From Shewanella surugensis (lineage in GTDB: Bacteria > Pseudomonadota > Gammaproteobacteria > Enterobacterales > Shewanellaceae), in NCBI RefSeq assembly GCF_023284005.1, contig NZ_JAKIKS010000003.1, positions 1-64,000 of the forward strand: DNA of 64,000 nucleotides, read 5' to 3'. The notes under the pieces were generated by a model. That model was not told the origin of the DNA and made no database searches. It saw only the letters and a program-made list of their open reading frames with translations. This document shows, piece by piece, positions 29,217 through 37,686 of the stretch. The position numbers and the translations under genes are program-made. Numbering within the stretch: the stretch's first letter is position 1; the number at the start of each line of letters is the position of its first letter.

Positions 29217-29641
29217 AAAGGTTGGATGTAATTAACTCAAAAACTATTATCACGATGGCATTGTTAGGTTTTGTTCTTTTTATCATTGCGATTTCAAGTA
29301 ATCCAATGGCTCAAGGTGTGCATGAAGTGAGTGAGACTAAAGACATTACAGGTTATTTATGTAATGTCATGGTGTTGTTAACTGGTGGATTAGGCAAAAC
29401 GTTTGCGGCCATAACAGTAATCGTTTTAGGCATTGGATTTTTTTCAGGTAAGATTGCTTTTCCTACCATGATAGGCGTTGCATTGGGGATAGGAACAATG
29501 TTTGGCGCACCGACCATCGTTGCGGCCCTCTCAGGGGAGCTTGAATGTTCTTCAGGGCCAGAGCTTTCTTTCCTCATTAAATATGGATTCAATTTGACTT
29601 GCAAAGTACAAGATTTTCCTCTGCAGCTTATGAATGGGTGA
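29213..29641 (+). CDS. TrbC/VirB2-like pilin-type membrane protein
   Basis: 142 residues with three hydrophobic segments (about 11-30, 58-78 and 82-105). The stretch LCNVMVLLTGGLGKTFAAITVIVLGIG, then GVALGIGTMFGAPTIV, closely follows the TrbC/VirB2 conjugative pilin pattern: a cleavable leader, two helices and a GKT-type loop. A roughly 35-residue C-terminal extension with two Cys is unusual. No other type IV secretion gene is present, so it cannot make a conventional pilus here. It may be a membrane-active payload, a relic, or recruited for another purpose. Confidence 0.65.
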   Translation: MKRLDVINSKTIITMALLGFVLFIIAISSNPMAQGVHEVSETKDITGYLCNVMVLLTGGLGKTFAAITVIVLGIGFFSGKIAFPTMIGVALGIGTMFGAPTIVAALSGELECSSGPELSFLIKYGFNLTCKVQDFPLQLMNG

Positions 29642-29805
29642 ATACTTTTTAATAAGAGATAGGTTTGGTCTATTGCAGGCATTCTGCCTTACACCCTTCG
29701 GGCCAGCAAAAGCTGTTCACCAAAAATTGGAGGATCAATTTGGAACACCACAGGTGGCCTGCGAAGCAGGTGAGCGACAGGATGTAGGGAATAAATTCAT
29801 TCCAG

Positions 29806-29936
29806 ATGAATTTGTGGGTGAAGGGCGGGGTTGAAATAGATTTAAAACAGGTGATAGAGCAGGGGTATACAGTGATTTTGGGTGGGAATTGGCGGTGTTG
29901 TTGCCGATGACCGACTTGTATTGGGTCACGGAATAA
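29806..29936 (+). pseudogene. Decayed paralogue of the small gene at 31859
   Basis: One frame reads NLWVKGGVEIDLKQVIEQG, nearly identical to residues 49-67 of the intact protein (LVWVRSGVEIDLKQVIELG). A shift then brings in SDFGWELAVLLPMTDLYWVTE and a stop, where the intact copy has SDLGQALTRKYRVDALYFR and a stop. The DNA match over about 60 bases is obvious by eye. The N-terminal half is absent or unrecognisable. The rest of 29642-30103 shows no convincing gene; an 8-bp hairpin AAATTCAT/ATGAATTT lies at 29793-29813. Confidence 0.7.
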
Positions 29937-30103
29937 CGTAAGCGCTTTTAGGCTGAATGGATGGGAAAAGCACGGTTAGTAGTAGAGCGCATTGTGTGCA
30001 GACAACTGGTATTCGGTTTTTTACTGCGTCAAGTGTTGGGGACCATATTGTTATTTTTTAAGCTTAATTTTGAACGAACACAATTAGGAATAAGGAGGGC
30101 AAC

Positions 30104-31744
30104 ATGCAATTCTTTAGTGATACAAAAACAGAAAATGAAAGACCAGAAGTGGTGCAGATACCTAATCATCTACCACGAGCAATCATACGAGGTATGAGTA
30201 TCGATGACTTCTCGTTTGAAGGGGTATTCACTAAAAATCAAAAAATAAAATGCCAAAAGGATCAAAGGTCGTACGAACTTGTGACACCAAATATGGATAA
30301 ACAGAAAGAGCCGGGGGTCAATGTAAATGCGATGCTGAATGACCTACACTATCAATATGTCAATGCAGTCAGCACGAAAAAACTAATGACGTTGCCTGAG
30401 TATCGAGGATCTGTGAACGCTCTAACGGCGCGTGAGGGGAATACACCTCGTATGAGGTATGAATTGAACCAAAGCAACACGAACGTGCCACTGAGTTCCG
30501 GCGAGCTATACGGAAAGGGTCTGAGTTTTCAGTCTCAATCGGCTATTGTGAAAACTATCGGCGTAACTGTAACAAATGTAACTGGGTCTATAGATTTCGG
30601 AAATGAAAAATTAAGGTATGACGACAGAGTGGAGGCGAGTGGCAGAGTTACTGTGGATTTATCATTGATAAACCCTGCCGGAACTAAAGACAACGCGGTT
30701 GAAAGGATGAAACAAGGGGTGACGATACCTGTGAATGGATCCATAGCTGCAGTGTACAATAGGAGTACAGCCGTAACCGAACGGCGACAAGATATGGCTA
30801 ATGGAGGGGGCACAGAAGCCGAATATACAACTAAAAGATGGATGGAACGAAGGCCTGAGGAAAGCGGGGTGAGGACAACCGAAGATGTGAAAAGTCAGGT
30901 AGGCCTATTACGGTTACACACCTCCTACAAGCTAAAAGAAACAGAGACTCAGATACAAAATGCAACGGACAACCTAAAACTCCTCATGAAAGATGAACTC
31001 TTAGGGATGGGCGCGAAGATAAGTGCATGGTCGAATACTGAGGAAACAGCAAGCAGCATTTTTTCAACTGGGGCTGCAGTGCTGAAAACTGCTAGAGCAA
31101 GCGGAATGGGTATGCTACTAGGCATGAGCCACCACAAAATGAAATCCACAGAAAAGGAAATAAACACGATAGCAGAGCTACTACTTTCCAATGTGACTAA
31201 GATAAACTCGGGTGAGAAACTCGAAAAACAAAATGCTGCTATGCAGAAATTGGAGCGTGTTGAAACGCAAATGATGGACTGGAACACAAGGCAGAGCTGG
31301 GCAAAAAATAGACTGTCAGAGATCCAAACACTTGAGGGATTAATTAGCACTGTTGTGGGGCTCGAAAAGATGTTTGACGCACAAGGTGATATTCCCGTGA
31401 GCGTATGGGGCGGACTCGTGCAAAACATAGGAAAAACTGTGGTAGGTATAGGTAACGCGGGAAAACACCGTATGAATAAGAGGACCTTCTTGTGGTTGAG
31501 TATAACAGGGAGGGCCGCAGAGGTAGGTGGCAACATGACTGCATTAATAGGCTTGTTATTGGCGTTTCCAGATGACACTAAAAAGAACATAACGACCGGG
31601 AACTATGATGCTATATCCGGCGATTTTACTAAGATAAGCATAGCACTGAGTAGCTTGCAACGGACTTTAGAAAACGTGGGTATAATCAATACATTAAGTA
31701 AGCAGCTACCTGAAAGTGCCGAGAGTCCGGTGGTGCCACGGTAA
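30104..31744 (+). CDS. Large hypothetical protein, candidate cargo 1
   Basis: Family not recognised. 546 residues behind an excellent AAGGAGG. The N-terminal 270 residues look mixed or beta-rich. From about residue 270 the protein appears almost entirely helical, with coiled-coil-like heptads (KEINTIAELLLSNVTKI, EKQNAAMQKLERVETQMMDW) and small-residue-rich segments (GAAVLKTARASGMGMLLGM, MTALIGLLLAF) that could insert into membranes. No signal peptide. Codon choice is rich in ATA, ACA, AGG and AGA, unlike the structural genes, suggesting separate acquisition. Position between fibre and sheath modules makes it a payload candidate. Confidence 0.6.
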   Translation: MQFFSDTKTENERPEVVQIPNHLPRAIIRGMSIDDFSFEGVFTKNQKIKCQKDQRSYELVTPNMDKQKEPGVNVNAMLNDLHYQYVNAVSTKKLMTLPEYRGSVNALTAREGNTPRMRYELNQSNTNVPLSSGELYGKGLSFQSQSAIVKTIGVTVTNVTGSIDFGNEKLRYDDRVEASGRVTVDLSLINPAGTKDNAVERMKQGVTIPVNGSIAAVYNRSTAVTERRQDMANGGGTEAEYTTKRWMERRPEESGVRTTEDVKSQVGLLRLHTSYKLKETETQIQNATDNLKLLMKDELLGMGAKISAWSNTEETASSIFSTGAAVLKTARASGMGMLLGMSHHKMKSTEKEINTIAELLLSNVTKINSGEKLEKQNAAMQKLERVETQMMDWNTRQSWAKNRLSEIQTLEGLISTVVGLEKMFDAQGDIPVSVWGGLVQNIGKTVVGIGNAGKHRMNKRTFLWLSITGRAAEVGGNMTALIGLLLAFPDDTKKNITTGNYDAISGDFTKISIALSSLQRTLENVGIINTLSKQLPESAESPVVPR

Positions 31745-31858
31745 AGTCATAGAGCAATTAACTAGCCACCCATAATAACTTCAGTGATTTTCAACAACCC
31801 ATGTTCTACATAGAAGTGCACCACCTATAATTTATTTCAGTTAATTTTTAGGTGCTTT

Positions 31859-32128
31859 ATGGGACAAAAATATTCACATCTATCTCTATTCGAAAGGCAG
31901 CTGGCTTTGGCTGAGAATACCTATATCAATCATAGTGACAAGTTACTTCGGCTTTATGAGCAAAATGCGTGTGAAACACTGATCGCTGAGTATGTTAAGC
32001 ACTGGTTGGTGTGGGTTCGAAGTGGGGTGGAGATTGATTTAAAACAGGTGATAGAGCTGGGGTTGAATAGTGATTTGGGACAGGCGTTAACCCGGAAGTA
32101 TCGGGTGGATGCGCTTTATTTTAGATAA
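31859..32128 (+). CDS. Small hypothetical protein with a decayed second copy
   Basis: 89 residues, helical, starting MGQKYSHLSLFERQLALAE. No family recognised. It lies between the two candidate cargo genes; its broken relative (29806-29936) lies just before the first of them. This recurring placement suggests a gene carried with each cargo unit, perhaps an immunity or adaptor protein, but that is inference. TAGGTG precedes the ATG. Confidence 0.55.
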   Translation: MGQKYSHLSLFERQLALAENTYINHSDKLLRLYEQNACETLIAEYVKHWLVWVRSGVEIDLKQVIELGLNSDLGQALTRKYRVDALYFR

Positions 32129-32448
32129 AGTATTGTGAAGCAAGTGATTTGACCCCTTTTTTGCTATGTTATCAAAGGCGATGGCGTAGAGCAAGAAACC
32201 ACCTATACATTGGCCTTGGACTAAAAATGGGTTAGGTAAGAGCCGCTAAACATGCATCGCTTGAAGTGAAGAATTAAATAAAAAAAGAGTAATCAATTTT
32301 GAAGCGCTTTATTAAATTTTGTATTAAGTAGGATGAACGAAGCTACTTGACCCCTTTCAAATATTATGACAACTATCCACGAGTACTGAAAGTGATATTG
32401 GCTACTAGTATAACGCAAAAACATAATACAACATAACGGTGAGAAGCT
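32129..32448. other. Gene-poor interval with a possible gene remnant
   Basis: A frame open from 32153 to TAA at 32224 ends CYVIKGDGVEQETTYTLALD without a start codon; it looks like the tail of a lost gene. The phrase TTGACCCCTTT occurs twice (32150 and 32348). Otherwise nothing recognised. Confidence 0.35.
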
Positions 32449-33606
32449 ATGGATCACAAAGAACCCACAAAAACCACAAAAACAAGTAAGAACCCAGGGA
32501 TGTCGGTTGAAGTTGAAACCAACATACCCTGGGGCCTGCAAAGCGCTAAATTACCTAATAACTACAAAGCGGTAGAGGAGAAGTGGGACGCTTTCGGCAT
32601 GCACGCAAAGGTCGAATATGTCAGCATAATGCCCTACCGATACCCATCGCGGAATGACCAAACGGTGCACTGGAAGGCAAAGGATGACATAAAAACACAA
32701 ATCAGCAGCATAACCAAAGAAATAAAAAGATGGGAAATAACATCAGATGTGATATGGGGGAATATCCCAAATAATCTACACATACCTGGTTCGGGCTACG
32801 ATAATCTACCGGATAACCGGAGACCTGACATCGTGGACAACGTGAAAATGGTGCGAAGTCCAATACAGCTGATTGACGCGCTGATGAACAAAGGCGCGCA
32901 GCGCGAGCGGGCTCGAACGTTAAAATCCGTTGTCCATGTGACTGCAGAATTACCGATGGAAAAAGTATCCCAGTTGAGGGGGAATAAACAACAGGACGTA
33001 TATAGCAAAAGCACGTATGAAATAGCGCTCAATGACATCTTGGGTGAATCCACGGAATCACTACGGGAGGCTATAAAAACAGACTACAACATCCCGACGA
33101 CTCAGACTAATAGAATAGGCATCAGTCAACTCGCTCGCTACTTTAGAGAACAAACTATAACTCTACACGCAGTGCTAACAGGGCATAAAACCCACAGCAA
33201 AAATAACTTAGGAATGATGGTAAAGGGGATCACAGATATAGGGATAGCGAGAGCGGTAACTAAGGACTCGGACGGAAAATCGAAAATGGAAAATGTGACT
33301 AACACTCTGATGCAAATGATAGGTAAAATTGAAACAAAGATAGATACACAGTACGTCGGTGCAGATGGCAAGGCACAAGTATTAAAAATGATTGACGTCT
33401 GGAAACAGGGCAAGTGGGCACCTACCGAATGGCACGACCACAGTTTGTACGTACGAGACTATACAACACGAGTGAACGGGGACGACACAGGATCGAAAAT
33501 GTCCACAGCTACTGTAGAGCTTAGAGTACCTACACTCAAAGGGAACGGACTGACTGACAAAATACTCAAATACTACGAGAAGTTACAAGACTTAAATCGT
33601 GAATAA
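32449..33606 (+). CDS. Hypothetical protein, candidate cargo 2
   Basis: Family not recognised. 385 residues, soluble, no signal peptide. The first 20 residues are Lys/Thr-rich and disordered-looking (DHKEPTKTTKTSKNPG), resembling the polar leaders that load payloads into Afp/PVC particles, though no consensus is known to me that would prove it. The rest is mixed alpha/beta with many charged residues. Codon use again favours ATA, ACA and AGA and differs from the structural operon. GGTGAG precedes the ATG. No catalytic motif stands out. Confidence 0.6.
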   Translation: MDHKEPTKTTKTSKNPGMSVEVETNIPWGLQSAKLPNNYKAVEEKWDAFGMHAKVEYVSIMPYRYPSRNDQTVHWKAKDDIKTQISSITKEIKRWEITSDVIWGNIPNNLHIPGSGYDNLPDNRRPDIVDNVKMVRSPIQLIDALMNKGAQRERARTLKSVVHVTAELPMEKVSQLRGNKQQDVYSKSTYEIALNDILGESTESLREAIKTDYNIPTTQTNRIGISQLARYFREQTITLHAVLTGHKTHSKNNLGMMVKGITDIGIARAVTKDSDGKSKMENVTNTLMQMIGKIETKIDTQYVGADGKAQVLKMIDVWKQGKWAPTEWHDHSLYVRDYTTRVNGDDTGSKMSTATVELRVPTLKGNGLTDKILKYYEKLQDLNRE

Positions 33607-34246
33607 CCACGAGCGAATGTTTTCATTAGCTCTTGCTTCGTAATGGGTCTCAGGCCACATTTCAACACAGATAGAACGTACCGAAGTCATAACGACGAGT
33701 ATCTGGCACAATAAAACTCTAATAGACAACCATAATTAATCACACATTTTAAACTCTCGGGCTAAGCTTTATAAAATAATCAGGACAGCCACAAGTTTTG
33801 CTTTTAAATTTACTCGCTACTCACCTTTGGCTTCATGCCACTTAAGCTAGGGGATAACCACTTTTTTTCCCTTGAGCGGTATGTTTGGGAAAAACTAACC
33901 CGTGTGACTATTAGGCGTTGTTGTTAGCCGGAATATCTGTTGAAACGCCCTGCTGCTCAGTGATGCGTTAGCGTGTTTTACCTATAAATTGTTCACCGAC
34001 TTTGTTGATTTAGCCATCACAGTTTCATTGATTCATTATTTTTCAATGATTTAGTGATACTTTAGCCACTAGAATTAATCAAGCCTTTATTTTTATCAAT
34101 CACAGCCTTAAGTTCACTAGTATCACTAATGACGTGTGAAGAGGATGCGCAGGCGTCAGGTTGCTACCTAGGAGCATTTTCTGACTTGGTAACAATCTCG
34201 AAAGAGCAACACGCCCTAGCAAGGATAAGCTATATCAGCTTCCCTT
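33607..34246. other. Long gene-free stretch before the structural operon
   Basis: About 640 AT-rich bases with no plus-strand gene. On the minus strand a frame of about 32 codons, near 33600-33692, reads MTSVRSICVEMWPETHYEARANENI; it looks protein-like but is too short to support. Promoters for the structural genes probably lie toward the right end. Confidence 0.4.
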
Positions 34247-34258
34247 GGCGGGATCACG
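34247..34258 (+). promoter_or_regulatory. Candidate ops-like antitermination site
   Basis: GGCGGGATCACG, preceded by GATAAGC, lies 26 bases before the first structural gene. RfaH recognises GGCGGTAG-type ops elements within longer JUMPstart leaders that also contain GATAAGC. The match is partial. It is of interest only because an RfaH-like protein is encoded in the same locus. Confidence 0.25.
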
Positions 34259-34283
34259 CTTGCCTGACAAACAGGAGTTAATT

Positions 34284-34670
34284 ATGAGTTTTAACATTGC
34301 AACAGCAGTGATGCATGAGTTAGGCACCAAAAAACCTGAGGCAGATGAGAATAAGAGTGGCCAATGGATCCTTTTTGTTGGCCCTTTGCTTGAACCAACT
34401 ATTAAATTAAACACAGAAAAAGGCGCGGCAATATACACCGTTAATGCCTCTTTTCTCTATGTTGGCGGTACTGCGGGGAAACCTCCTGTGTCTGTTCCTC
34501 CTGTTATGTCTGAGCTTCAGCTTACCCGAGAAAGTTCACAAAAAAATGCCGACACCCTTAAAGTCAAAGTTGCTGGGAAGTATGTGTTGATCAAAGGTGA
34601 TGAGATAAAAGATGAGTATGACAATGCTATCAAAGTGACAGGTGTATCACAAAAAATGGCTACAGCTTAA
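34284..34670 (+). CDS. Unrecognised first protein of the structural operon
   Basis: 128 residues from ATG 34284, with AGGAG at 34273-34277. It has SGQWILFVGPLLEPTIKLN, a Pro-rich KPPVSVPPVM loop and beta-rich ends (LKVKVAGKYVLIKGDEI). No PAAR, tube or LysM signature. It stands just before the sheath gene, separated by a structured 392-base gap. It may be a small structural or scaffold protein. Confidence 0.6.
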   Translation: MSFNIATAVMHELGTKKPEADENKSGQWILFVGPLLEPTIKLNTEKGAAIYTVNASFLYVGGTAGKPPVSVPPVMSELQLTRESSQKNADTLKVKVAGKYVLIKGDEIKDEYDNAIKVTGVSQKMATA

Positions 34671-34702
34671 TTTTAATCACGCCGCGAGGCGTAGTACCGT
34701 TG

Positions 34703-34863
34703 ATACCAATAATACTCAACCTCATCGAGTGGTAATTTTCATTAGTCCGGATAATGCCTTATTTCTTTTATTTCACACTTCTTAAACTCACTAAATACAA
34801 AATCACCTTCGCGAGCCGACTAAAAGCCATCTTTAAATAAGGGAAATAAAACAATATTGGTAT
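34703..34863. repeat. Possible small inverted-repeat element
   Basis: ATACCAATA (34703-34711) and TATTGGTAT (34855-34863) bound about 160 bases without an ORF. The same ATACCAATA core forms the hairpin at 7743-7787. It may be a Shewanella-type intergenic repeat; target duplications are not clear. Confidence 0.3.
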
Positions 34864-34874
34864 TTATTTTTCAG

Positions 34875-34987
34875 GCCGCTGTAGCTAACAACCCTGCGGC
34901 ACCAGTTCGAGTCGGCTGTCAGGCCAAAGGGGTTTCAACTCCCGACCCATCTTTGGTAGGTAATCTTTAAGTACTGGCAGCCGGCTC
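34875..34987 (+). ncRNA. Structured leader upstream of the sheath gene
   Basis: A GC-rich island in AT-rich surroundings. GAGTCGGCTG (34909-34918) can pair with CAGCCGGCTC (34978-34987) with one G-U pair. CCAAAG/CTTTGG (34924-34929 with 34951-34956) nests inside, and GCCGC/GCGGC (34875-34879 with 34896-34900) precedes. It ends 75 bases before the sheath start, so it would be in the mRNA leader. GTAGCTAACAACCC has some likeness to the JUMPstart core. Confidence 0.4.
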
Positions 34988-35062
34988 ATTTTCATAGTGG
35001 AAATACTTCAATAAAGGTTTCCACATTTTATTTTTTCACCCCAACCTTAATAAGGAAAACAC

Positions 35063-36985
35063 ATGGCTCAATATAAAACGCCAGATGTCTATGTAAGAGA
35101 ACGATCATTGCTTTCGCCTTCAGTGGCGGAAGTCCCGACTGCGATCCCCGCTTTTATCGGTTATACCGAGCTAACTACCGATAACGAAGATAATACCATT
35201 ACTCAAAAGCCGTATCGGATCACCAATATGATGGAATATATGGCCATGTTTGGTGGTCCTTATAATGAAGCCGTTAGGGTAGAGTATAAACCTGAGGCTG
35301 GGGTGTTTGTTATTCCCAGAGGGGATGGCATCAACCCTACCTTATCGGCATTCTTCTTATACCAAGCGGTGGCGCACTTTTTTGCCAATGGTGGTGGCGC
35401 CTGTTATGTGGTCAGTATAGGTGGTTATGAAACGGCGCCTAGTGTGGCAACGGTTAAAGCCCAATCACATTTTACCACGGCGATTACAACGTTGAAAAAA
35501 GTGGATGAGGTGACGTTAATTTCTTGTCCGGAAAGTATTTGTCTCGAAGCCCAGGGACATTATGAGGTGCATAATGCCTCACTGCTGCATTGTGAAAGCA
35601 TGCAGGACAGATTTGCCCTGATTGATTTGCAGCAAGTGGGTAATGAAGGTGATGATAATATCCGCGCTGATGCGGCGTTGATGCGAGATAAAGTCACCCA
35701 AGGGCTTAAATATGGCGCAGCGTATTATCCGCAGTTGAGAACGTCTGTGGCACGCAGTTATGATGAAGATGACGTCATGGTCAACATGGATCATAACTAT
35801 TATAAATTGCATTCCAGTATTACTGAGTTCATTGCCTTTGATGATGATCTTGCCGTTGCGGCTGGTAAAACTGCTGTTGAAGATGCAATTGATGATGCGG
35901 CAGCTGAGTCCCCCGCTCGTACATTATCAGAGGTGGAGAAAAAAGCGGCTTATGATACGGGTTATAATACGGCAGTTACTCAAGTGCCTGTTGATGAATT
36001 CGGTATGGTTAGTGATGAATTTAAAGGGCCACATTTTATTAAGCTTTCGGTAGTTGAAATAATTGATGGAAAAACGACTGATCCCGCTCCGATTAAAGTC
36101 GTGAATTTTCTAGGAAGAGAAGTCATCACTGCCAACGGGCCCACTCAAGGGCAGATGGTCGATAGTACGTTATCGTTTGGTCTTTATTGTGATTATGAGG
36201 GGACAAATTATCTGAACGCTTCGGGGCAAGTCGTCATCAATACGGTAACTGATGGGCAATTAGCAGCCTCGACAAGCACTTCAGAACGCATCGCCGCCAC
36301 ACAAAACTTAACGGTACCTTTATCGGTACTGAATATTGCGGGCTATACGCTTGCTTCAACGGTTGCCTATAACCAAATAAAATCTTTGCTCAGTAAACAT
36401 TACCTGCAATTACCCCCGAGTGCGGCGATTGCTGGGGTTATGGCCAAAACCGATGCGCAGCATGGCGTTTGGAAAGCGCCTGCGAATATTGCGCTGGCGC
36501 AAGTTATCGCCCCCAGTATTACCATCGATAATTCTGAACAGGAATATTTAAACGTTGATGATAATGCGGGTAAGTCGATTAATGCGATCCGCAGTTTTGT
36601 GGGTAAAGGCACCTTAGTTTGGGGCGCCCGTACCCTAGATGGTAACAGTAATGAATGGCGTTATGTGCCCGTGCGTCGTCTGTTTAATATGGTGGAAGAG
36701 TCCATTAAAAAGGCCAGTTATTTTGCCGTGTTTGAGCCCAATACCCCGTTTACTTGGTTAAAACTCAAAACGACGATTGAAGGTTACTTGGAAAGTTTAT
36801 TCAGGCAAGGCGCTTTTTTTGGTACCAGCACCGATGAAGCCTTTTTTGTCAATGTGGGTCTTGGGCAAACCATGACTGAAGATGATATCAATAACGGTAT
36901 TATGAATATTGAAATCGGTTTGGCGGCAGTGCGCCCAGCCGAATTTATAGTGCTGACCTTCTCTCATAAAAGCATCAGTGCTTAA
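35063..36985 (+). CDS. Contractile tail sheath protein (Pvc2-4/Afp2-4-like)
   Basis: 640 residues, larger than the smallest PVC sheath. The N-terminus YKTPDVYVRERSLLSPSVAEVPTAIPAFIGYTE and the C-terminal core SIKKASYFAVFEPNTPFTWLKLKTTIEGYLESLFRQGAFFG ending AEFIVLTFSH are classic sheath handshake regions. The middle (about 240-440) holds variable surface domains, including an Ala/Asp-rich insert. This is the only sheath gene in the window, whereas Afp and PVC carry several. AAGGA precedes the ATG. Confidence 0.93.
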   Translation: MAQYKTPDVYVRERSLLSPSVAEVPTAIPAFIGYTELTTDNEDNTITQKPYRITNMMEYMAMFGGPYNEAVRVEYKPEAGVFVIPRGDGINPTLSAFFLYQAVAHFFANGGGACYVVSIGGYETAPSVATVKAQSHFTTAITTLKKVDEVTLISCPESICLEAQGHYEVHNASLLHCESMQDRFALIDLQQVGNEGDDNIRADAALMRDKVTQGLKYGAAYYPQLRTSVARSYDEDDVMVNMDHNYYKLHSSITEFIAFDDDLAVAAGKTAVEDAIDDAAAESPARTLSEVEKKAAYDTGYNTAVTQVPVDEFGMVSDEFKGPHFIKLSVVEIIDGKTTDPAPIKVVNFLGREVITANGPTQGQMVDSTLSFGLYCDYEGTNYLNASGQVVINTVTDGQLAASTSTSERIAATQNLTVPLSVLNIAGYTLASTVAYNQIKSLLSKHYLQLPPSAAIAGVMAKTDAQHGVWKAPANIALAQVIAPSITIDNSEQEYLNVDDNAGKSINAIRSFVGKGTLVWGARTLDGNSNEWRYVPVRRLFNMVEESIKKASYFAVFEPNTPFTWLKLKTTIEGYLESLFRQGAFFGTSTDEAFFVNVGLGQTMTEDDINNGIMNIEIGLAAVRPAEFIVLTFSHKSISA

Positions 36986-37138
36986 GTTCATCCTCCCTTC
37001 TGCCTGAGCTCTGTTGTTTAAAACATGACTTTTTACAATGGCAGCTGAAGCAGTTATCACTTTAAATGCGCAAAGCATACCTTGGTGTTTTTCAGCGCAA
37101 ATATTCGCAATATTTCATAAAATTTTGGAGTTTATTCT

Positions 37139-37591
37139 ATGGCGACTACAGTAGCCGATATTGAAAATGATTACCCGATCCCTGTTTATCGCTTTCGGGT
37201 CAGTATTACCGGGGATGAAAGCAATAGCATTGCTTTTTCTGAGGTCTCAGGTCTCGACATTGGTGTCGAGACCATTACTTATAAAGATGGTTTTGGTAAA
37301 AAACATATGCCGGGGCAACCGACTGATGTCAACATTACTTTAAAGCGCGGTTTGGTGCGCACTAAAAGTATGTTTTTTGATTGGCTCAGCTCAATTCGGC
37401 TGAATAAGGTCGAAAAGCAGGATATCACCGTGGTGCTGGTGGATGACACCGATGCAGATCTTGTGATCTGGACGGTGAAAAATGCCTTTCCTAAGAAGTT
37501 GACTGCCCCGAGTTTTAACGGTGGCTCTAACGAAGCCAGTGTTGAATCCTTAGAGCTGATGGCTGATGACATTAGCATTGAGTTTAAGTAA
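37139..37591 (+). CDS. Inner tube protein (Pvc1/gp19-like), first copy
   Basis: 150 residues. PVYRFRVSITGDESNSIAFSEVSGLDIGVETITYKDG and the VTLKRG-type NITLKRGLVRTKS are the phage T4 gp19/Hcp-like tube fold. It forms the hexameric rings of the tube inside the sheath. A strong hairpin (37626-37650) follows, which would lower expression of later genes and fits the need for many copies of this protein. Confidence 0.92.
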   Translation: MATTVADIENDYPIPVYRFRVSITGDESNSIAFSEVSGLDIGVETITYKDGFGKKHMPGQPTDVNITLKRGLVRTKSMFFDWLSSIRLNKVEKQDITVVLVDDTDADLVIWTVKNAFPKKLTAPSFNGGSNEASVESLELMADDISIEFK

Positions 37592-37625
37592 TTTTTAATC
37601 TTGATGATTCAATTTAAAACGCCGT

Positions 37626-37650
37626 AGTGATCCCTTTATAGGGGATCACT
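37626..37650 (+). terminator. Attenuator-like hairpin after the first tube gene
   Basis: AGTGATCCC pairs perfectly with GGGATCACT over 9 bp around a 7-base loop, and a short T-stretch lies nearby (GCATTTTAG). It lies inside the operon, so read-through must occur. Confidence 0.55.
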
Positions 37651-37686
37651 GCATTTTAGTCATCATTTTATAAAAAGGGTGTTGTT

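Noticed and set aside
29634..30197. Two short plus-strand frames, 29634-29834 and 29961-30197
   Set aside because: No ribosome binding site, odd composition, and the second runs across the strong start of the next gene. The real content here is a decayed fragment of another gene.
31859..32128. IS30-type transposase start (MGQKYSHLSLFER)
   Set aside because: Only the first dozen residues resemble it; the protein is 89 residues with no DDE domain and no inverted repeats around it.
32153..32224. Open frame ending KGDGVEQETTYTLALD
   Set aside because: No start codon and a stop just upstream; at most the tail of a lost gene.
33600..33692. Minus-strand short frame (MTSVRSICVEMWPETHYEARANENI)
   Set aside because: It looks protein-like but is only about 32 codons with no recognised family; it may be a relic.
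34875..34925. tRNA-like boxes (GTAGCTAAC and AGTTCGAGTC)
   Set aside because: The boxes are too close together and no acceptor or anticodon stem can be folded, so this is not a tRNA gene.
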